Shown: piece by piece, positions 44,878 through 54,801 of the stretch
How the letters are laid out: every line of letters starts with the position of its first letter
Numbering within the stretch: position 1 is the stretch's first letter
Origin: Halobacteriovorax sp. GB3
GTDB lineage: Bacteria > Bdellovibrionota > Bacteriovoracia > Bacteriovoracales > Bacteriovoracaceae
Assembly (NCBI RefSeq): GCF_028649655.1
Contig: NZ_JAQSLN010000001.1
Coordinates: 1 to 64,000, forward strand
Direction: 5' to 3'
Length of the DNA stretch: 64,000 nucleotides
The notes under the pieces: generated by a model
What the model was told of the DNA's origin: nothing
Database searches by the model: none
The model's input: the letters and a program-made list of their open reading frames with translations, nothing else
Position numbers and translations under genes: made by a program

Positions 44878-47286
44878 TTACTTCGCTACGATGTTACAGA
44901 TTTTACCTGGAACGTAGATTTCTTTAACAATATTTTTTCCTTCAAGTTGACGAGCAACTTTCTCATCAGCTTTTGCCTTTGCAAGGAAATCATCTTTTGA
45001 AATATCTGCTGGAACTTCAATCGTCGCTCTTGTCTTACCATTAACCTGGACGGCCATTGTAATAAGATCATCTTTTGCAAGTTCTTCGTTATATGAAGGC
45101 CAAGCTTCGTGAGCTAGCGTTTGAGTGTGACCAAGAGTTGCCCAAATCTCTTCAGCAACGTGAGGCGCCATCGGAGCGAGAAGGAGTGAGAATGCTTCAG
45201 CCGTTTTCTTTGTTACTTTCTTTTTCTTCGTAGAAAGGTTGTTAAAAACCATGAGAGCAGAGATCGCTGTGTTAAATCTCATATTCTCAATATCATCAGT
45301 TACTTTCTTAATTGTCTTATGAAGAAGTTTTGTCACTTCTGTATCTTCTTCGCCTTCTTTTACGATATTTGATTGATCAGCGTAGAATTTATAAGACTTT
45401 TGAAGGAAGTTATAGACACCTTTAACTCCAGTTGTTTGCCATGGCTTAACTTTTTCAAGTGGCCCCATGAACATCTCATATAGTCTAAGAGAGTCAGCTC
45501 CAAAATTATGAACGATATCGTCTGGGTTAATCACGTTTCCACGTGACTTACTCATTTTTTCACCGTCTTCACCAAGAATCATTCCTTGGTTAACAAGTTT
45601 TTGGAATGGCTCTTTTGTTGAAACGTAACCGAGATCAAAAAGAACTTTGTGCCAGAAACGAGCATAGAGAAGGTGTAGAACAGCGTGCTCAACTCCACCT
45701 ACATAAAGATCTACTGGCATCCAATATTTTTCTAGCTCTTCATCCCAAGGTTTATCTTTATTCGTTGGGTCAATGAATCTTAGGTAGTACCAACAAGAAC
45801 CGGCCCATTGAGGCATTGTGTTTGTTTCACGTCTTGCTTTCTTTCCTGTTTTTGGATCTGTAATCCATAGCCATTCATCAATTGTCGCTAAAGGAGATTC
45901 TCCTGTACCAGATGGCTCATATTTCTCAACATCTGGAAGAGCAACTGGAAGTTCATCAGCTTCTAAGCAGCGAACAGTTCCATCTTCAAATTTAAGAATT
46001 GGGAATGGTTCTCCCCAATATCTTTGACGAGAAAAGAGCCAGTCACGAAGTTTGTAATTGATCTTCTTTGTTCCAAGTTTCTTTTCTTCAAGCCATGTGA
46101 TCGCTTTTGTGATCGCTTCTTCTTTGTTAAGTCCATCAAGGAAATCAGAGTTAACGTGAACTCCATCACCTGTATAAGCTGCTTCCTGTACGTCTCCACC
46201 ATTAAGGACTTCAACAATAGGAAGATCATATTTCTTAGCAAATTCCCAATCTCTTTCATCGTGACCTGGTACGGCCATGATTGCACCTGTTCCATATGAA
46301 ATAAGAACATAGTCAGCTACATAAATTGGAACTTCTTTTCCGTTAACTGGATTAAGGGCATAGGCACCTGTAAAGACTCCACTTTTATCTTTGTTAAGGT
46401 CTGTTCTTTCTAGGTCAGATTTAAGGGCGGCCTTTTCAAGGTAAGCTTCTACATCAGCTTTTTGTTCAGCTGTTGTAATTTTAGAAAGAAGTTCGTGCTC
46501 AGGCGCCACAACCATATAGGTTGCACCAAAGAGAGTGTCTGGTCTTGTCGTGAAAACTTCGAGTTCTCCTTGAGCATCTTTAACTTCAAATTTAACCGTT
46601 GCACCTTCTGATTTTCCGATCCAATTTCTTTGAAGTTCTTTAATACTCTCTGGCCAATCAACATCATCAAGATCTTCAAGAAGCCTGTCAGCGTATTCCG
46701 TAATTTTTAAAACCCATTGTTTCATTGGTTTTCTGATTACTGGGTGACCACCAACTTCAGACTTTCCATCAATGACTTCTTCGTTCGCTAGAACCGTTTT
46801 AAGTTCTGGACACCAATTAACAGAGATTTCGTCTTCATAGGCAAGACCTTTGTTGTAGAGCTGAGTGAAGATCCATTGAGTCCACTTATAATAGTCAACA
46901 TTTGACGTAGCAATCTCTCTATCCCAGTCATATGAGAAACCAAGAAATTTAAGCTGACGCTTGAATGTTTGAATATTTTTCGTCGTCGTAATATCTGGGT
47001 GTGTACCCGTTTTAATTGCATAGTTTTCAGCTGGAAGACCAAATGAGTCCCACCCCATAGGGTGAAGTACATTGAAACCTTTCATTCTTTTATAGCGGGC
47101 CATAATATCAGTGGCCGTGTAACCTTCTGGGTGACCTACGTGAAGACCAGCTCCTGAAGGATATGGGAACATGTCGAGCACATAGTACTTTGGTTTCGTT
47201 TTATCTGAGGCATCTGTTTTGAACGTCTTATTTTCGTCCCAATATTGCTGCCATTTCTTTTCAATGTCCTGAAAATTGTAATCCAT
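44878..47286 (-). CDS. leuS: Leucine-tRNA ligase
   Basis: Charges tRNA-Leu and edits mischarged products. HVGH is at residues 49-52 and KMSKSRGN near 576. The CP1 editing domain is present with TTRPDTLFG and [11 protein letters not shown], including the Thr-rich and Asp sites. At 802 residues it matches the shorter Bacillus-type length rather than the longer E. coli-type one. It is the first gene of the leuS-metG operon. Confidence 0.97.
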   Translation of the reverse strand: MDYNFQDIEKKWQQYWDENKTFKTDASDKTKPKYYVLDMFPYPSGAGLHVGHPEGYTATDIMARYKRMKGFNVLHPMGWDSFGLPAENYAIKTGTHPDITTTKNIQTFKRQLKFLGFSYDWDREIATSNVDYYKWTQWIFTQLYNKGLAYEDEISVNWCPELKTVLANEEVIDGKSEVGGHPVIRKPMKQWVLKITEYADRLLEDLDDVDWPESIKELQRNWIGKSEGATVKFEVKDAQGELEVFTTRPDTLFGATYMVVAPEHELLSKITTAEQKADVEAYLEKAALKSDLERTDLNKDKSGVFTGAYALNPVNGKEVPIYVADYVLISYGTGAIMAVPGHDERDWEFAKKYDLPIVEVLNGGDVQEAAYTGDGVHVNSDFLDGLNKEEAITKAITWLEEKKLGTKKINYKLRDWLFSRQRYWGEPFPILKFEDGTVRCLEADELPVALPDVEKYEPSGTGESPLATIDEWLWITDPKTGKKARRETNTMPQWAGSCWYYLRFIDPTNKDKPWDEELEKYWMPVDLYVGGVEHAVLHLLYARFWHKVLFDLGYVSTKEPFQKLVNQGMILGEDGEKMSKSRGNVINPDDIVHNFGADSLRLYEMFMGPLEKVKPWQTTGVKGVYNFLQKSYKFYADQSNIVKEGEEDTEVTKLLHKTIKKVTDDIENMRFNTAISALMVFNNLSTKKKKVTKKTAEAFSLLLAPMAPHVAEEIWATLGHTQTLAHEAWPSYNEELAKDDLITMAVQVNGKTRATIEVPADISKDDFLAKAKADEKVARQLEGKNIVKEIYVPGKICNIVAK

Positions 47287-47448
47287 AAAAATCCTCTATT
47301 AATGCATTAAAACTGAATGAAAAGTGCACCTGGAATAGTAGCAAAGTCGGCTCCATTTAAAAAGGTGGAAAGGGGCATAAGATAAAGAAAATACGTATAT
47401 TTTCCGATGAGTTAGACGATTGAAAAGACAAAATCCTATGGAGAAAGA

Positions 47449-49293
47449 ATGACCAAGAGAAATCAATGGCTTAGGGGCTTTTTTACGACTGTTTTTTTAT
47501 TTATTTTCACGAGTATAACGCCCTTTGCTAGCGAGCAAGTTCAACTTCCCATAGTGAAATCGATTGGTGGTCTGATCATCACTAAAATAGAATTGGCCGG
47601 AAAAGATCATTTATTTCTCTTGGATACGGGCTCAAATGCGAACTTTATTAATCCCGCTCTAAAAAGTGAACTCTTAAAATCTGGTCATATCACTACAGAT
47701 ACGAAACTTGATACTGTCGTGAATACTTTCTCTAAAAAAATTGCTCTTAAGGGACATCGTCTGAATTTGAAGTTGAAGAATTTAACATACAATAAAATGC
47801 CAACATACTTTATGGATAACAACCGCTTTACAAAAGCAAAAGATGGGATTGACTGCTGTAGCGGAATTCTTGGAATCGATTTTTTAAAAAAGTATCCAAT
47901 AGAATTTGATCTTAAAAATAAAGTTGTAAAAATTAAGACAAAATTTAATGCTCCAAAACAATGGGAGCGACTATCCTTTGATGTCATTGGAAAAAATGTA
48001 TTAAAGATTTCCTGTATGATTGGAAAGAGAAATGTAGACTTTCGCTTTGACTCAGGTTCTGAAGCGCCTTTAATTTTTCATACAAACTTTTCAAACACAC
48101 ACAGAATAGCGCAAAAAGCCTATTTAGCAGGGCATGAACTAGGTCCTCTCTTTGTTAACCTTGGTGAAATTCGTTGCGGAAATATTAAATTTACAGCAGA
48201 TAGTTATGCTTATCTTGGTTCCTCCGGAGCCTTGAGCCATTCCTTTATTGATGGAAATATGGGACCGTCACTTCTTGGAGAACATTACGTTTTTGATTTT
48301 AATAAAAAAGCGTTCTTTATCGCTAAACCAGTTCTTGAAAATAAAGTACCCTATAAATCGTATGAGATCGATCTTAAAGCAATGCAGAGAAACTCTATTG
48401 GTGAGTTAAAGCAAGCGGAAGCCTTAATTCTCAACTCTTGTATACAGGTTTCAGGAGAAAAAGACTGCATTAATAAGTGGTGTAGAATTTATGGTAAGAA
48501 GTGTTCGTATAACGAAAAGGAAAAGGGGATAGGGCAGATTCTTAAGGCCATGTATCCAAAGACTTCGCTAGATTGTTCTCACTTTAAAATGGGAGCTAAT
48601 TTGATGAAGGCTCCTCTTAAAGAAGATTATTGTTGGTGGAAAGAAACAATGAGACTCAAAGAGAAAGAGGGTGAACAACTTGAGTATTCTGTTGTAACGC
48701 AAAAGAAAGACTACTTTATGAAAGGTGAGTTTCAACTCTATCTTCCTCGGAATCAAGTAGAGCTAACAAAGAAGCTTTATTGTTATGCCATTTACTCGAA
48801 TCTTATTACTACTGAGTCCGTTGAGCCTCTCTTATTTGCCTTATCGATTAAAGGAATGAGTCTTTCAAACAAGAGATTAAAACAATATTACTCGTGGCTA
48901 GCTCAAGGAGAAGGTCAAAAGTGTCAAGCTTGGATGAATGAGCTTTTTCCTTACGAAAAAGACCAGGAGAAATTAGAGTCTCTCTTTTTTGGGCGTGATC
49001 ATTTAGTCATCGTGAATCCATTAACTATTCTAGGGGATGGTGTTACAGGATTTGAGAAGGGGCTAACGACAACTCTATCTCATGAAGCGCTACACGTCTT
49101 ATATGACAAGAATAAGAAAATCAAAAAGTATGTGAAGGATAAGTGGTCAAAGCTTTCTGATAAGAAAAAAGAAGAATTCAAAAAAGCTCATCCTTCTTAT
49201 CAATTCGATAAAGAAGATGTTCTATTAAAAGAGTACTTTTCTTACACTTTTCAAGATAAGGTAGATTTAATAAAAAAAGAGTTTATGGATTAA
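47449..49293 (+). CDS. Secreted protein with two retropepsin-like motifs and a C-terminal HEALH zinc motif
   Basis: A 614-residue protein with a signal peptide (about residues 1-28). Two aspartyl-protease-like units follow. The first has LLDTGSNAN (Asp59) and GILGIDFLKKYPIEFD; the second has FRFDSGSEAP (Asp201) and GPSLLGEHYVFDF. Each is the paired DT/SG and hydrophobic-Gly motif of retropepsins, so the two lobes could form one bilobal active site. A Cys-rich middle region follows. Near the end LSHEALHVLYD (545-549) is an HExxH zinc site with a candidate third ligand in LLKEYF (Glu595). GGAGAAAG precedes the ATG. The combination is unusual; whether both sites work is unknown. Confidence 0.65.
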   Translation: MTKRNQWLRGFFTTVFLFIFTSITPFASEQVQLPIVKSIGGLIITKIELAGKDHLFLLDTGSNANFINPALKSELLKSGHITTDTKLDTVVNTFSKKIALKGHRLNLKLKNLTYNKMPTYFMDNNRFTKAKDGIDCCSGILGIDFLKKYPIEFDLKNKVVKIKTKFNAPKQWERLSFDVIGKNVLKISCMIGKRNVDFRFDSGSEAPLIFHTNFSNTHRIAQKAYLAGHELGPLFVNLGEIRCGNIKFTADSYAYLGSSGALSHSFIDGNMGPSLLGEHYVFDFNKKAFFIAKPVLENKVPYKSYEIDLKAMQRNSIGELKQAEALILNSCIQVSGEKDCINKWCRIYGKKCSYNEKEKGIGQILKAMYPKTSLDCSHFKMGANLMKAPLKEDYCWWKETMRLKEKEGEQLEYSVVTQKKDYFMKGEFQLYLPRNQVELTKKLYCYAIYSNLITTESVEPLLFALSIKGMSLSNKRLKQYYSWLAQGEGQKCQAWMNELFPYEKDQEKLESLFFGRDHLVIVNPLTILGDGVTGFEKGLTTTLSHEALHVLYDKNKKIKKYVKDKWSKLSDKKKEEFKKAHPSYQFDKEDVLLKEYFSYTFQDKVDLIKKEFMD

Positions 49294-49750
49294 TTGCTAG
49301 TATTTGATTCTTTAGTTTTTGATCAACTGGATTGGGACCAATCCAGGGTAAAAGTATAATCTTTGCCAATAAATTGTCTTTTTTTGAAGCAATCATTTTG
49401 TTATTTAAATCTAATGTGACGAGGTCGCCTTTTATTTCAATAGAGAAACGATCTCCCTTTTTTATTGTCGTTGTATGTCGATTGATCCAACTTATTTGAT
49501 CTTGGTATTTCGCTAGATCTTTAATATTGTTCTCTAAACCTACTTTCCATCCTTCTAGAGAATATTCTTTTTTTACATCGATTTTATAATCAAGTGATAG
49601 CTTCGTATGATTATTGGAGTTTTTATAGTAGGACACTTCATAGATATCGATCTTGAATATAGAGTATTCCAAGAGTCCTTTTCCAACCAATTTCAATTCG
49701 GTTGCAAAGATGAAGTTTGTCATCAACAGAAACAAAAAGAAAAACTTCAT
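49283..49750 (-). CDS. Secreted chalcone isomerase-like domain protein
   Basis: A 155-residue protein with a signal peptide (about residues 1-16). The mature sequence follows the CHI-like pattern: KLVGKGLLEYSIFKIDIYEVSYY at the start, a charged middle, KKGDRFSIE, and a C-terminal LPWIGPNPVDQKLK. The fold binds fatty acids in plant relatives; bacterial ones are uncharacterised. ATG at 49750 has GAGG 8 bases upstream and overlaps the desaturase stop as ATGA. Coupling to the desaturase gene and the nearby lipid genes suggests a lipid role. The C-terminal end overlaps the convergent gene by 11 bases. Confidence 0.65.
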   Translation of the reverse strand: MKFFFLFLLMTNFIFATELKLVGKGLLEYSIFKIDIYEVSYYKNSNNHTKLSLDYKIDVKKEYSLEGWKVGLENNIKDLAKYQDQISWINRHTTTIKKGDRFSIEIKGDLVTLDLNNKMIASKKDNLLAKIILLPWIGPNPVDQKLKNQILAINP

Positions 49751-50502
49751 AAGCACGACCTCTTTATTTTTATGACGCGAGTAAATGACATAAATTTGAT
49801 AATTAAATAAGTCGGATCGAATTCGTACCATTTATGAGCAAAGTTAATCTTTTGGCAGCTGTAGTGATGATTATTTTGATAGAGCTCTCCCATAAGAGGA
49901 ATATCCCACAAAAGTGTATTTCTACTTTGATCTTTTATATCGTAATTGCGATGACCATAATTATGCCCACACCAATTCACAATTGCACCTTGTATTGGTC
50001 CAATGAACAGATGAATAGGGATGAGAAGATAGTATAGAGGTTCTACCTGAAACCAAAGATAGAGGAAGATATAAATAGCGGTCCATAGAATAATATTCCA
50101 ATGGCCAGCTGCAAATTTATCTAGCCATGGCCATGTCGGATAGTGATGAATAATGGAATCATCTTTAAACTCTTTTTTAAATTCTTCAAAATCACTTTGA
50201 GCTAATAATTTTTTATACTCGTAATAAGTTGCAATCATCATAGAAACAACATTACCGTGATTGGTTGGGGAGTGTGGGTCTTTATGTGTATCACTATGAG
50301 CGTGATGTCTTTGGTGCATGACTGAATAAGATCTAGGGTTTAAAAAGCTTGCTCCCTGAGCGATGTATGTGAGGAAATAGAAAAATTTTTCCCAGAAAGG
50401 ATTCATTTGAAACATCTTATGGGCACAATATCTATGAAGAAAGAACGACTGTAGAAAGAGCGATAGAAACCAATGAAATATTAAGAAAAGAACTGGCAAC
50501 AT
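49747..50502 (-). CDS. Acyl-CoA/fatty acid desaturase
   Basis: A 251-residue integral membrane di-iron enzyme with the three histidine boxes HRYCAH (about residues 23-28), HQRHH and NNHHYS, typical of delta-9 type desaturases that introduce a double bond into acyl chains. It is shorter than the usual length at the N-terminus. It is transcribed divergently from the DUF1295 gene across a 151-bp region that holds 11-bp-spaced TTGTCTAT repeats. Its products would be substrates for the two Cfa-like enzymes in the neighbouring operon. Confidence 0.9.
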   Translation of the reverse strand: MLPVLFLIFHWFLSLFLQSFFLHRYCAHKMFQMNPFWEKFFYFLTYIAQGASFLNPRSYSVMHQRHHAHSDTHKDPHSPTNHGNVVSMMIATYYEYKKLLAQSDFEEFKKEFKDDSIIHHYPTWPWLDKFAAGHWNIILWTAIYIFLYLWFQVEPLYYLLIPIHLFIGPIQGAIVNWCGHNYGHRNYDIKDQSRNTLLWDIPLMGELYQNNHHYSCQKINFAHKWYEFDPTYLIIKFMSFTRVIKIKRSCL

Positions 50503-50535
50503 AGAAAAACCCCTTTTCCATAATCTAGCACAAAA

Positions 50536-50581
50536 TTAGACAGGCTAACTTAAGAAAACCTTTTGTCTATGCATTGTCTAT
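50536..50581. promoter_or_regulatory. Candidate operator: TTGTCTAT direct repeats in a divergent promoter region
   Basis: TTGTCTAT occurs at 50563-50570 and 50574-50581, exactly 11 bp apart, with an inverted TTAGACAG at 50536-50543. All three share the TAGACA core seen upstream of the MerR-B12 gene at 59829-59856. An 11-bp direct-repeat spacing is the mode of binding known for the Thermus CarH tetramer. The site is placed to control both the desaturase and the DUF1295 operon. Confidence 0.5.
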
Positions 50582-50653
50582 TTATGAGATTCGCTCTAAA
50601 GCGCTTCTTGGTTGTATGATTATAAAAATATTGCTGATAACAAAGGGGCGGCA

Positions 50654-51442
50654 TTGAGTATATACATAATCGATTTCATTACTATGGCATTGATGTTTCA
50701 TCTCTTTTACGCCGTGGCTGTATTTAAAAAAGACTTTGGGGTGATCGATATCGCATGGGGAATAGGACATCTTGTCCCTCTATGTGTTGGACTTGTTTTC
50801 AATCCTGTGTTGAGCTTACGTCAAGTTTTTGTCTCATTAGTTTTACTTCTGTGGGCCTTTCGCTTGTCTGGTTATATTTTTCTTCGATCTCAAAAAAAAC
50901 CTGAAGACTTTCGATATAACGAGATGAGAAAGTCCTATGGCGATCGGGCAAATTTTCTCGCCTATATTAGAATATTTTGGTTTCAAACGATCATTCTTTA
51001 TGTTCTCTCTCTCCCCGTTTTATGGATCGTATCAACTGAACAAAGTGAACTTGTATTAAGTGATTATTTTGCTTTAGGAGTTTGTTTCATCGGTCTATTA
51101 ATAGAGACCATCGCAGATTCTCAAAAAAATCAATTCAAAAAAAATAAGAACAATAATGGCAAATTTATTCAATCAGGCCTTTGGAAATATAGTCGTCATC
51201 CAAATTACTTTGGGGAATCTCTCTATTGGTGGGGGTTCTTCTTTTTTTCATTTAATTTGAGCTTAGGAGCACTTCCTCTTTGGAGCATTGCTTGGTTTGC
51301 ACCATTAGTCCTTACATTATTTCTTCTCTTTTTTAGTGGAATTCCTATGCTAGAGAAAAAACGTGAAAACGATGAAACATTCATTGAGTATAAGAAGAAA
51401 ACATCGGCCTTTATACCCCTTCCTCCAAGGGAGAATATATGA
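50654..51442 (+). CDS. DUF1295 membrane protein (steroid 5-alpha-reductase-like)
   Basis: About 262 residues with six or seven hydrophobic segments. The C-terminal region has GLWKYSRHPNYFGESLYWWGFF, the conserved His/Asn signature of the isoprenylcysteine methyltransferase/steroid reductase-like family. It starts at TTG 50654, chosen because AAGGGG lies 5 bases upstream; another TTG is 42 bases earlier. It heads a seven-gene operon and its stop overlaps the next start as ATGA. Members are often found near Cfa-like enzymes, but the reaction is not established. Confidence 0.85.
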   Translation: MSIYIIDFITMALMFHLFYAVAVFKKDFGVIDIAWGIGHLVPLCVGLVFNPVLSLRQVFVSLVLLLWAFRLSGYIFLRSQKKPEDFRYNEMRKSYGDRANFLAYIRIFWFQTIILYVLSLPVLWIVSTEQSELVLSDYFALGVCFIGLLIETIADSQKNQFKKNKNNNGKFIQSGLWKYSRHPNYFGESLYWWGFFFFSFNLSLGALPLWSIAWFAPLVLTLFLLFFSGIPMLEKKRENDETFIEYKKKTSAFIPLPPRENI

Positions 51443-51753
51443 AAAAAATAATTATCATATTTATCGGTCTCTTTACTTTGATGTTAGGGACAACCGTTTG
51501 GGCATCGTTGCAAGAAAATCTCTTTGATCATTTGTCTCATTATGTAGCAATGCCTTGGTTTAAAGCAACGTTAATTGATTTTTACATAAACCAAATCATT
51601 CTTTGGTTTGGAGTCGTTTTTATTGAAAGAAAAATTATGACAAATCTCATATGGCTCATTCTCTTCATTTGCTTTGGAAGTATGGGGACAACAATCTATC
51701 TAATATATTTTTTAACTTCTAAAAAATATAAACTATTAAAGGAATACGTATGA
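51439..51753 (+). CDS. DUF1475 small membrane protein
   Basis: A 104-residue protein with three hydrophobic segments. TTVWASLQENL near the start and PWFKATLIDFYINQ in the middle are the conserved pattern of DUF1475. Function is unknown; it recurs with DUF1295 and Cfa-like genes. Both ends overlap neighbours by four bases (ATGA), so translation is coupled. Confidence 0.8.
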   Translation: MKKIIIIFIGLFTLMLGTTVWASLQENLFDHLSHYVAMPWFKATLIDFYINQIILWFGVVFIERKIMTNLIWLILFICFGSMGTTIYLIYFLTSKKYKLLKEYV

Positions 51754-52772
51754 TTGATTCAATAGTAGCAAAAGGTTTTTTACCAGACTTCGCTTTAAGG
51801 AGAGGTATTCGCCACCTAATTGATAAACGACTTGATGAAATTCTTTTTGGTAAAGCAGATCAATTGGATCAAAGAAGAAGGGATCTCGTCAATGAACTTA
51901 GTGAATCGCCAATTGCACTTGAGACTGATCTTGCAAACGATCAACACTATCAAGTACCTTCAGCATTCTTTGAAAAGGTCTTAGGAGAAAACTTAAAATA
52001 TAGCTGTGCCTATTGGCCAGAGGGAACGTCTTCTCTTGTAGATGCCGAAAATCGAATGCTCGAACTTACTTGCGAAAGAGCTGAAATTGTTGATGGTATG
52101 TCTATTTTAGAACTAGGATGTGGATGGGGAGCGATTACTCTTTTTATGGCCAAGAAGTATCCAAACTCAAAAATTGTGGCCATTTCTAATAGTAAAACTC
52201 AAAAGATCCATATTGAGTCTCGCTGTGAAAAAGAGGGGGTTACAAATGTTGAAGTTCGAACTTGTAATGTTGCCGAGCTCGAGTTGAGTGAGACATTTGA
52301 TCGTGTCGTATCAGTCGAAATGTTCGAACATATGAGAAATTATAAAAAATTACTGAGTAATATCTCCCGCTGGCTTAATGAAAATGGAAAGCTCTTTGTC
52401 CATGTTTTTGTTCATTCAAAGATGCCCTATAAGTTTGAAGTAAAAGATGAAAGTGACTGGATGTCTAGGTACTTCTTCTCTGGAGGAATTATGCCAAGCG
52501 AACACCTTTTTTACTATTTTCAGGATGACTTAAAGATCTCTAGGCATTGGAGTTTTTCAGGTGAACACTATGCAAAAACGGCGCGTGCTTGGCTTAATAA
52601 AATGGATGAAAATAAAGAAGAGATTTATCAAATCTTTAATGAGCACTACGGAAAGAAAGAAGCTACTAAATGGTTTAATTATTGGAGAGTCTTTTTTATG
52701 TCATGTGAGGAACTCTGGGCCTTTAACCGCGGGCGTGAATGGTTAATCGGTCACTATCTTTTTGAGAAGTAG
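51750..52772 (+). CDS. Cyclopropane synthase-like SAM methyltransferase
   Basis: A 340-residue methyltransferase of the CFA synthase family. The SAM site is LELGCGWGAIT near residue 116. It has DQHYQVPSAFFEKVLG and LKYSCAYW before the Rossmann domain, and VSVEMFEHM after it. It differs from the second Cfa at 54789 in lacking the N-terminal domain and in many core residues. It probably methylates an unsaturated lipid or another acceptor. In Rhodobacter, an enzyme of this type in a similar operon acts on unsaturated fatty acids in furan fatty acid synthesis. The ATG overlaps the DUF1475 stop. Confidence 0.85.
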   Translation: MIDSIVAKGFLPDFALRRGIRHLIDKRLDEILFGKADQLDQRRRDLVNELSESPIALETDLANDQHYQVPSAFFEKVLGENLKYSCAYWPEGTSSLVDAENRMLELTCERAEIVDGMSILELGCGWGAITLFMAKKYPNSKIVAISNSKTQKIHIESRCEKEGVTNVEVRTCNVAELELSETFDRVVSVEMFEHMRNYKKLLSNISRWLNENGKLFVHVFVHSKMPYKFEVKDESDWMSRYFFSGGIMPSEHLFYYFQDDLKISRHWSFSGEHYAKTARAWLNKMDENKEEIYQIFNEHYGKKEATKWFNYWRVFFMSCEELWAFNRGREWLIGHYLFEK

Positions 52773-52780
52773 GGAAGTCT

Positions 52781-54037
52781 ATGAAAAAGAGATTGGCAAT
52801 CGTTGGAACGGGTATTGCTGGCATGGCCAGCGCCTATTTTCTAAAAGACGAATTCGATATTACTGTTTTTGAAAAAGATGCACGAATTGGTGGTCATACC
52901 AATACAGTTAGCTTCGATTATAGAGGTGATGAAATTTCTTTTGATACTGGTTTTATGGTATTCAATGAAGTGACTTACCCTAATCTTATAAAACTCTTTA
53001 AAAAATTAGAGGTAGATTATTATGATACTTCAATGAGCTTTTCTGTCTTTAATGAACCTATGGGTATTGAGTATAATGGTTCTAGCTTGAATGGATTATT
53101 TTCACAACGAAAAAATCTCGTGAGACCTTCACACTACAAAATGATTCTCAATATTAATAAATTTAATCAAAAAGCACCTTCAATCTTAGCAGATAGTAAG
53201 TACGATGGAATGACTGTTGCAGAGTTTGTAGAGGACTGGAAGTTAGGGGAAGAGTTTCTTCATCTTTTTTTGATACCTATGTCTTCTGCTGTTTGGTCAA
53301 CTCCTGCAGAGAAAATGCTAAAATTTCCTATCCAATCGTTGGTTCGATTCTTCTTTAATCATGGCTTCATGGGACTTAATACTCAACATCAATGGAAGAC
53401 AATTACAGGTGGTTCCAAGAGTTATCGAGATAAGTTAATTAATTCTTTTATTGATCAGATTAAAGTCGAAGATGAAGTTCTTGAAGTGCTATTAAAAGAT
53501 GATCAAGTGGAAATCACTTCTCGCTCAGGTCATTCTACATTTGATTATGTGATTATGGCATCCCATGCCGATCAAAGTTTAAAGATGAGAAAGAATCCAA
53601 CAGTCGATGAACTTCGTATTTTATCTGCCTTTAAATATCAAAAAAATATGGCAACAATTCATACTGATCATTCCATCATGCCAAAGTTAAAAGAAAATTG
53701 GTCTTCATGGAATTATGTAACTAAGGAGAAGGGATCTGCTTTTACTGTTTACTATATGAATTCTCTTCAAAAAATAAACCATCCTGATTCGTTCTTTATT
53801 AATATAAATGGTGAGCAGTATGTCGATCCATCGATGATCATTAGTCAGATTGCCTATGAACATCCTGTTTTTGATATCGAAGCCGTTCGTTCGCAAGAAG
53901 ATGTTTTCAAAATTCTCAATCAAGAAAAGAACAGAATAAAATATTGTGGAGCCTGGACTCGCTATGGTTTCCATGAAGATGGGATTTTATCTGCTGTTCG
54001 GTTATGCTCATCAATCCTTGGGCGAGAGGTTCTATGA
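52781..54037 (+). CDS. FAD-dependent amine-oxidase-like oxidoreductase
   Basis: A 418-residue flavoprotein with the dinucleotide-binding motif IVGTGIAGMASAYFL at the N-terminus followed by the FAD-family DARIGGHTNTV. The second FAD segment near the C-terminus is CGAWTRYGFHEDGILSA. It belongs to the COG2907-type oxidoreductases found next to DUF1365 and Cfa. The likely role is oxidation or desaturation of a lipid. It begins 8 bases after the methyltransferase and overlaps the DUF1365 start as ATGA. Confidence 0.85.
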   Translation: MKKRLAIVGTGIAGMASAYFLKDEFDITVFEKDARIGGHTNTVSFDYRGDEISFDTGFMVFNEVTYPNLIKLFKKLEVDYYDTSMSFSVFNEPMGIEYNGSSLNGLFSQRKNLVRPSHYKMILNINKFNQKAPSILADSKYDGMTVAEFVEDWKLGEEFLHLFLIPMSSAVWSTPAEKMLKFPIQSLVRFFFNHGFMGLNTQHQWKTITGGSKSYRDKLINSFIDQIKVEDEVLEVLLKDDQVEITSRSGHSTFDYVIMASHADQSLKMRKNPTVDELRILSAFKYQKNMATIHTDHSIMPKLKENWSSWNYVTKEKGSAFTVYYMNSLQKINHPDSFFININGEQYVDPSMIISQIAYEHPVFDIEAVRSQEDVFKILNQEKNRIKYCGAWTRYGFHEDGILSAVRLCSSILGREVL

Positions 54038-54801
54038 AATCTTGCTTGGTTAGAAGTACAGTTATTCATAAACGTTTTATTCCTAAAAAATATGAATTTA
54101 AGGCATCGTATTTTTGGTTCAAGTTGGACTTGGACGAGTTGGAGTTAATAGAAAAAGAAATTCCATTAATTAGAATCAATCGATTCTCTCTCTATAGCTT
54201 TTTTGAGAGCGAACATCTCAAATTTCACGGCCATACTCTTAAGAACAAAGTAGAAAATTACATAAAAAGTAAGGGGTTTGGTGATGTCTGCTCGATCTCT
54301 CTTATTACGAATCTATCTTTTCTAGGCTACGTATTTAATCCCGTATCTTTTTTTCTGATTGATCTTCAAAGTGGGGAGCAATTGGCCATCATTCAAGTGG
54401 GAAATACATTTAATGAGATTAAGCCTTTTATTGTCCCACCAGAAAACTTTAATGATAAAGGTTTCGATGTCTCAACAAAGAAACTCTTTTATGTGTCTCC
54501 TTTTATACAAATGGATAGTGATTTTGTCTTTTCATATAAAGAAACAGAAGAAGATATTTTAATCAATATTGATGACTTTTGTGAAAAAAAACTTGTTTTA
54601 AAGGCCATGATGAGAGGGCAAAAATTTGAACTAACATTTTTAAATTTGTTGAAATTCACTCTCATTTATCCCTTTAATACGTTGAAAATTATCTTTCTCA
54701 TTCATTTTCATGCTTTAGTCCTTTTTTTAAAGGGCATTAAATATTTTAAAAAGACAGATCATCAGGATCTGCAACAAGGTGCTCAGATATGGAAAAACTG
54801 A
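54034..54801 (+). CDS. DUF1365 family protein
   Basis: About 255 residues. Family features are seen in VRSTVIHKRFIPKKYEFKA at the start, LGYVFNPVSFFL, and FYVSPFIQMDSDF. It is almost always encoded between an FAD oxidoreductase and Cfa, as here. Function is unknown. ATG at 54034 fits the family start and overlaps the previous stop codon; GAGAGG precedes it. It overlaps cfa by 13 bases. Confidence 0.85.
   Translation: MKSCLVRSTVIHKRFIPKKYEFKASYFWFKLDLDELELIEKEIPLIRINRFSLYSFFESEHLKFHGHTLKNKVENYIKSKGFGDVCSISLITNLSFLGYVFNPVSFFLIDLQSGEQLAIIQVGNTFNEIKPFIVPPENFNDKGFDVSTKKLFYVSPFIQMDSDFVFSYKETEEDILINIDDFCEKKLVLKAMMRGQKFELTFLNLLKFTLIYPFNTLKIIFLIHFHALVLFLKGIKYFKKTDHQDLQQGAQIWKN

Noticed and set aside
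50536-50581. Use of TTGTCTAT as a -35 box for the DUF1295 gene
   Set aside because: No acceptable -10 box lies 16-18 bases downstream of either copy, so the repeats are better read as operators than as promoter elements.
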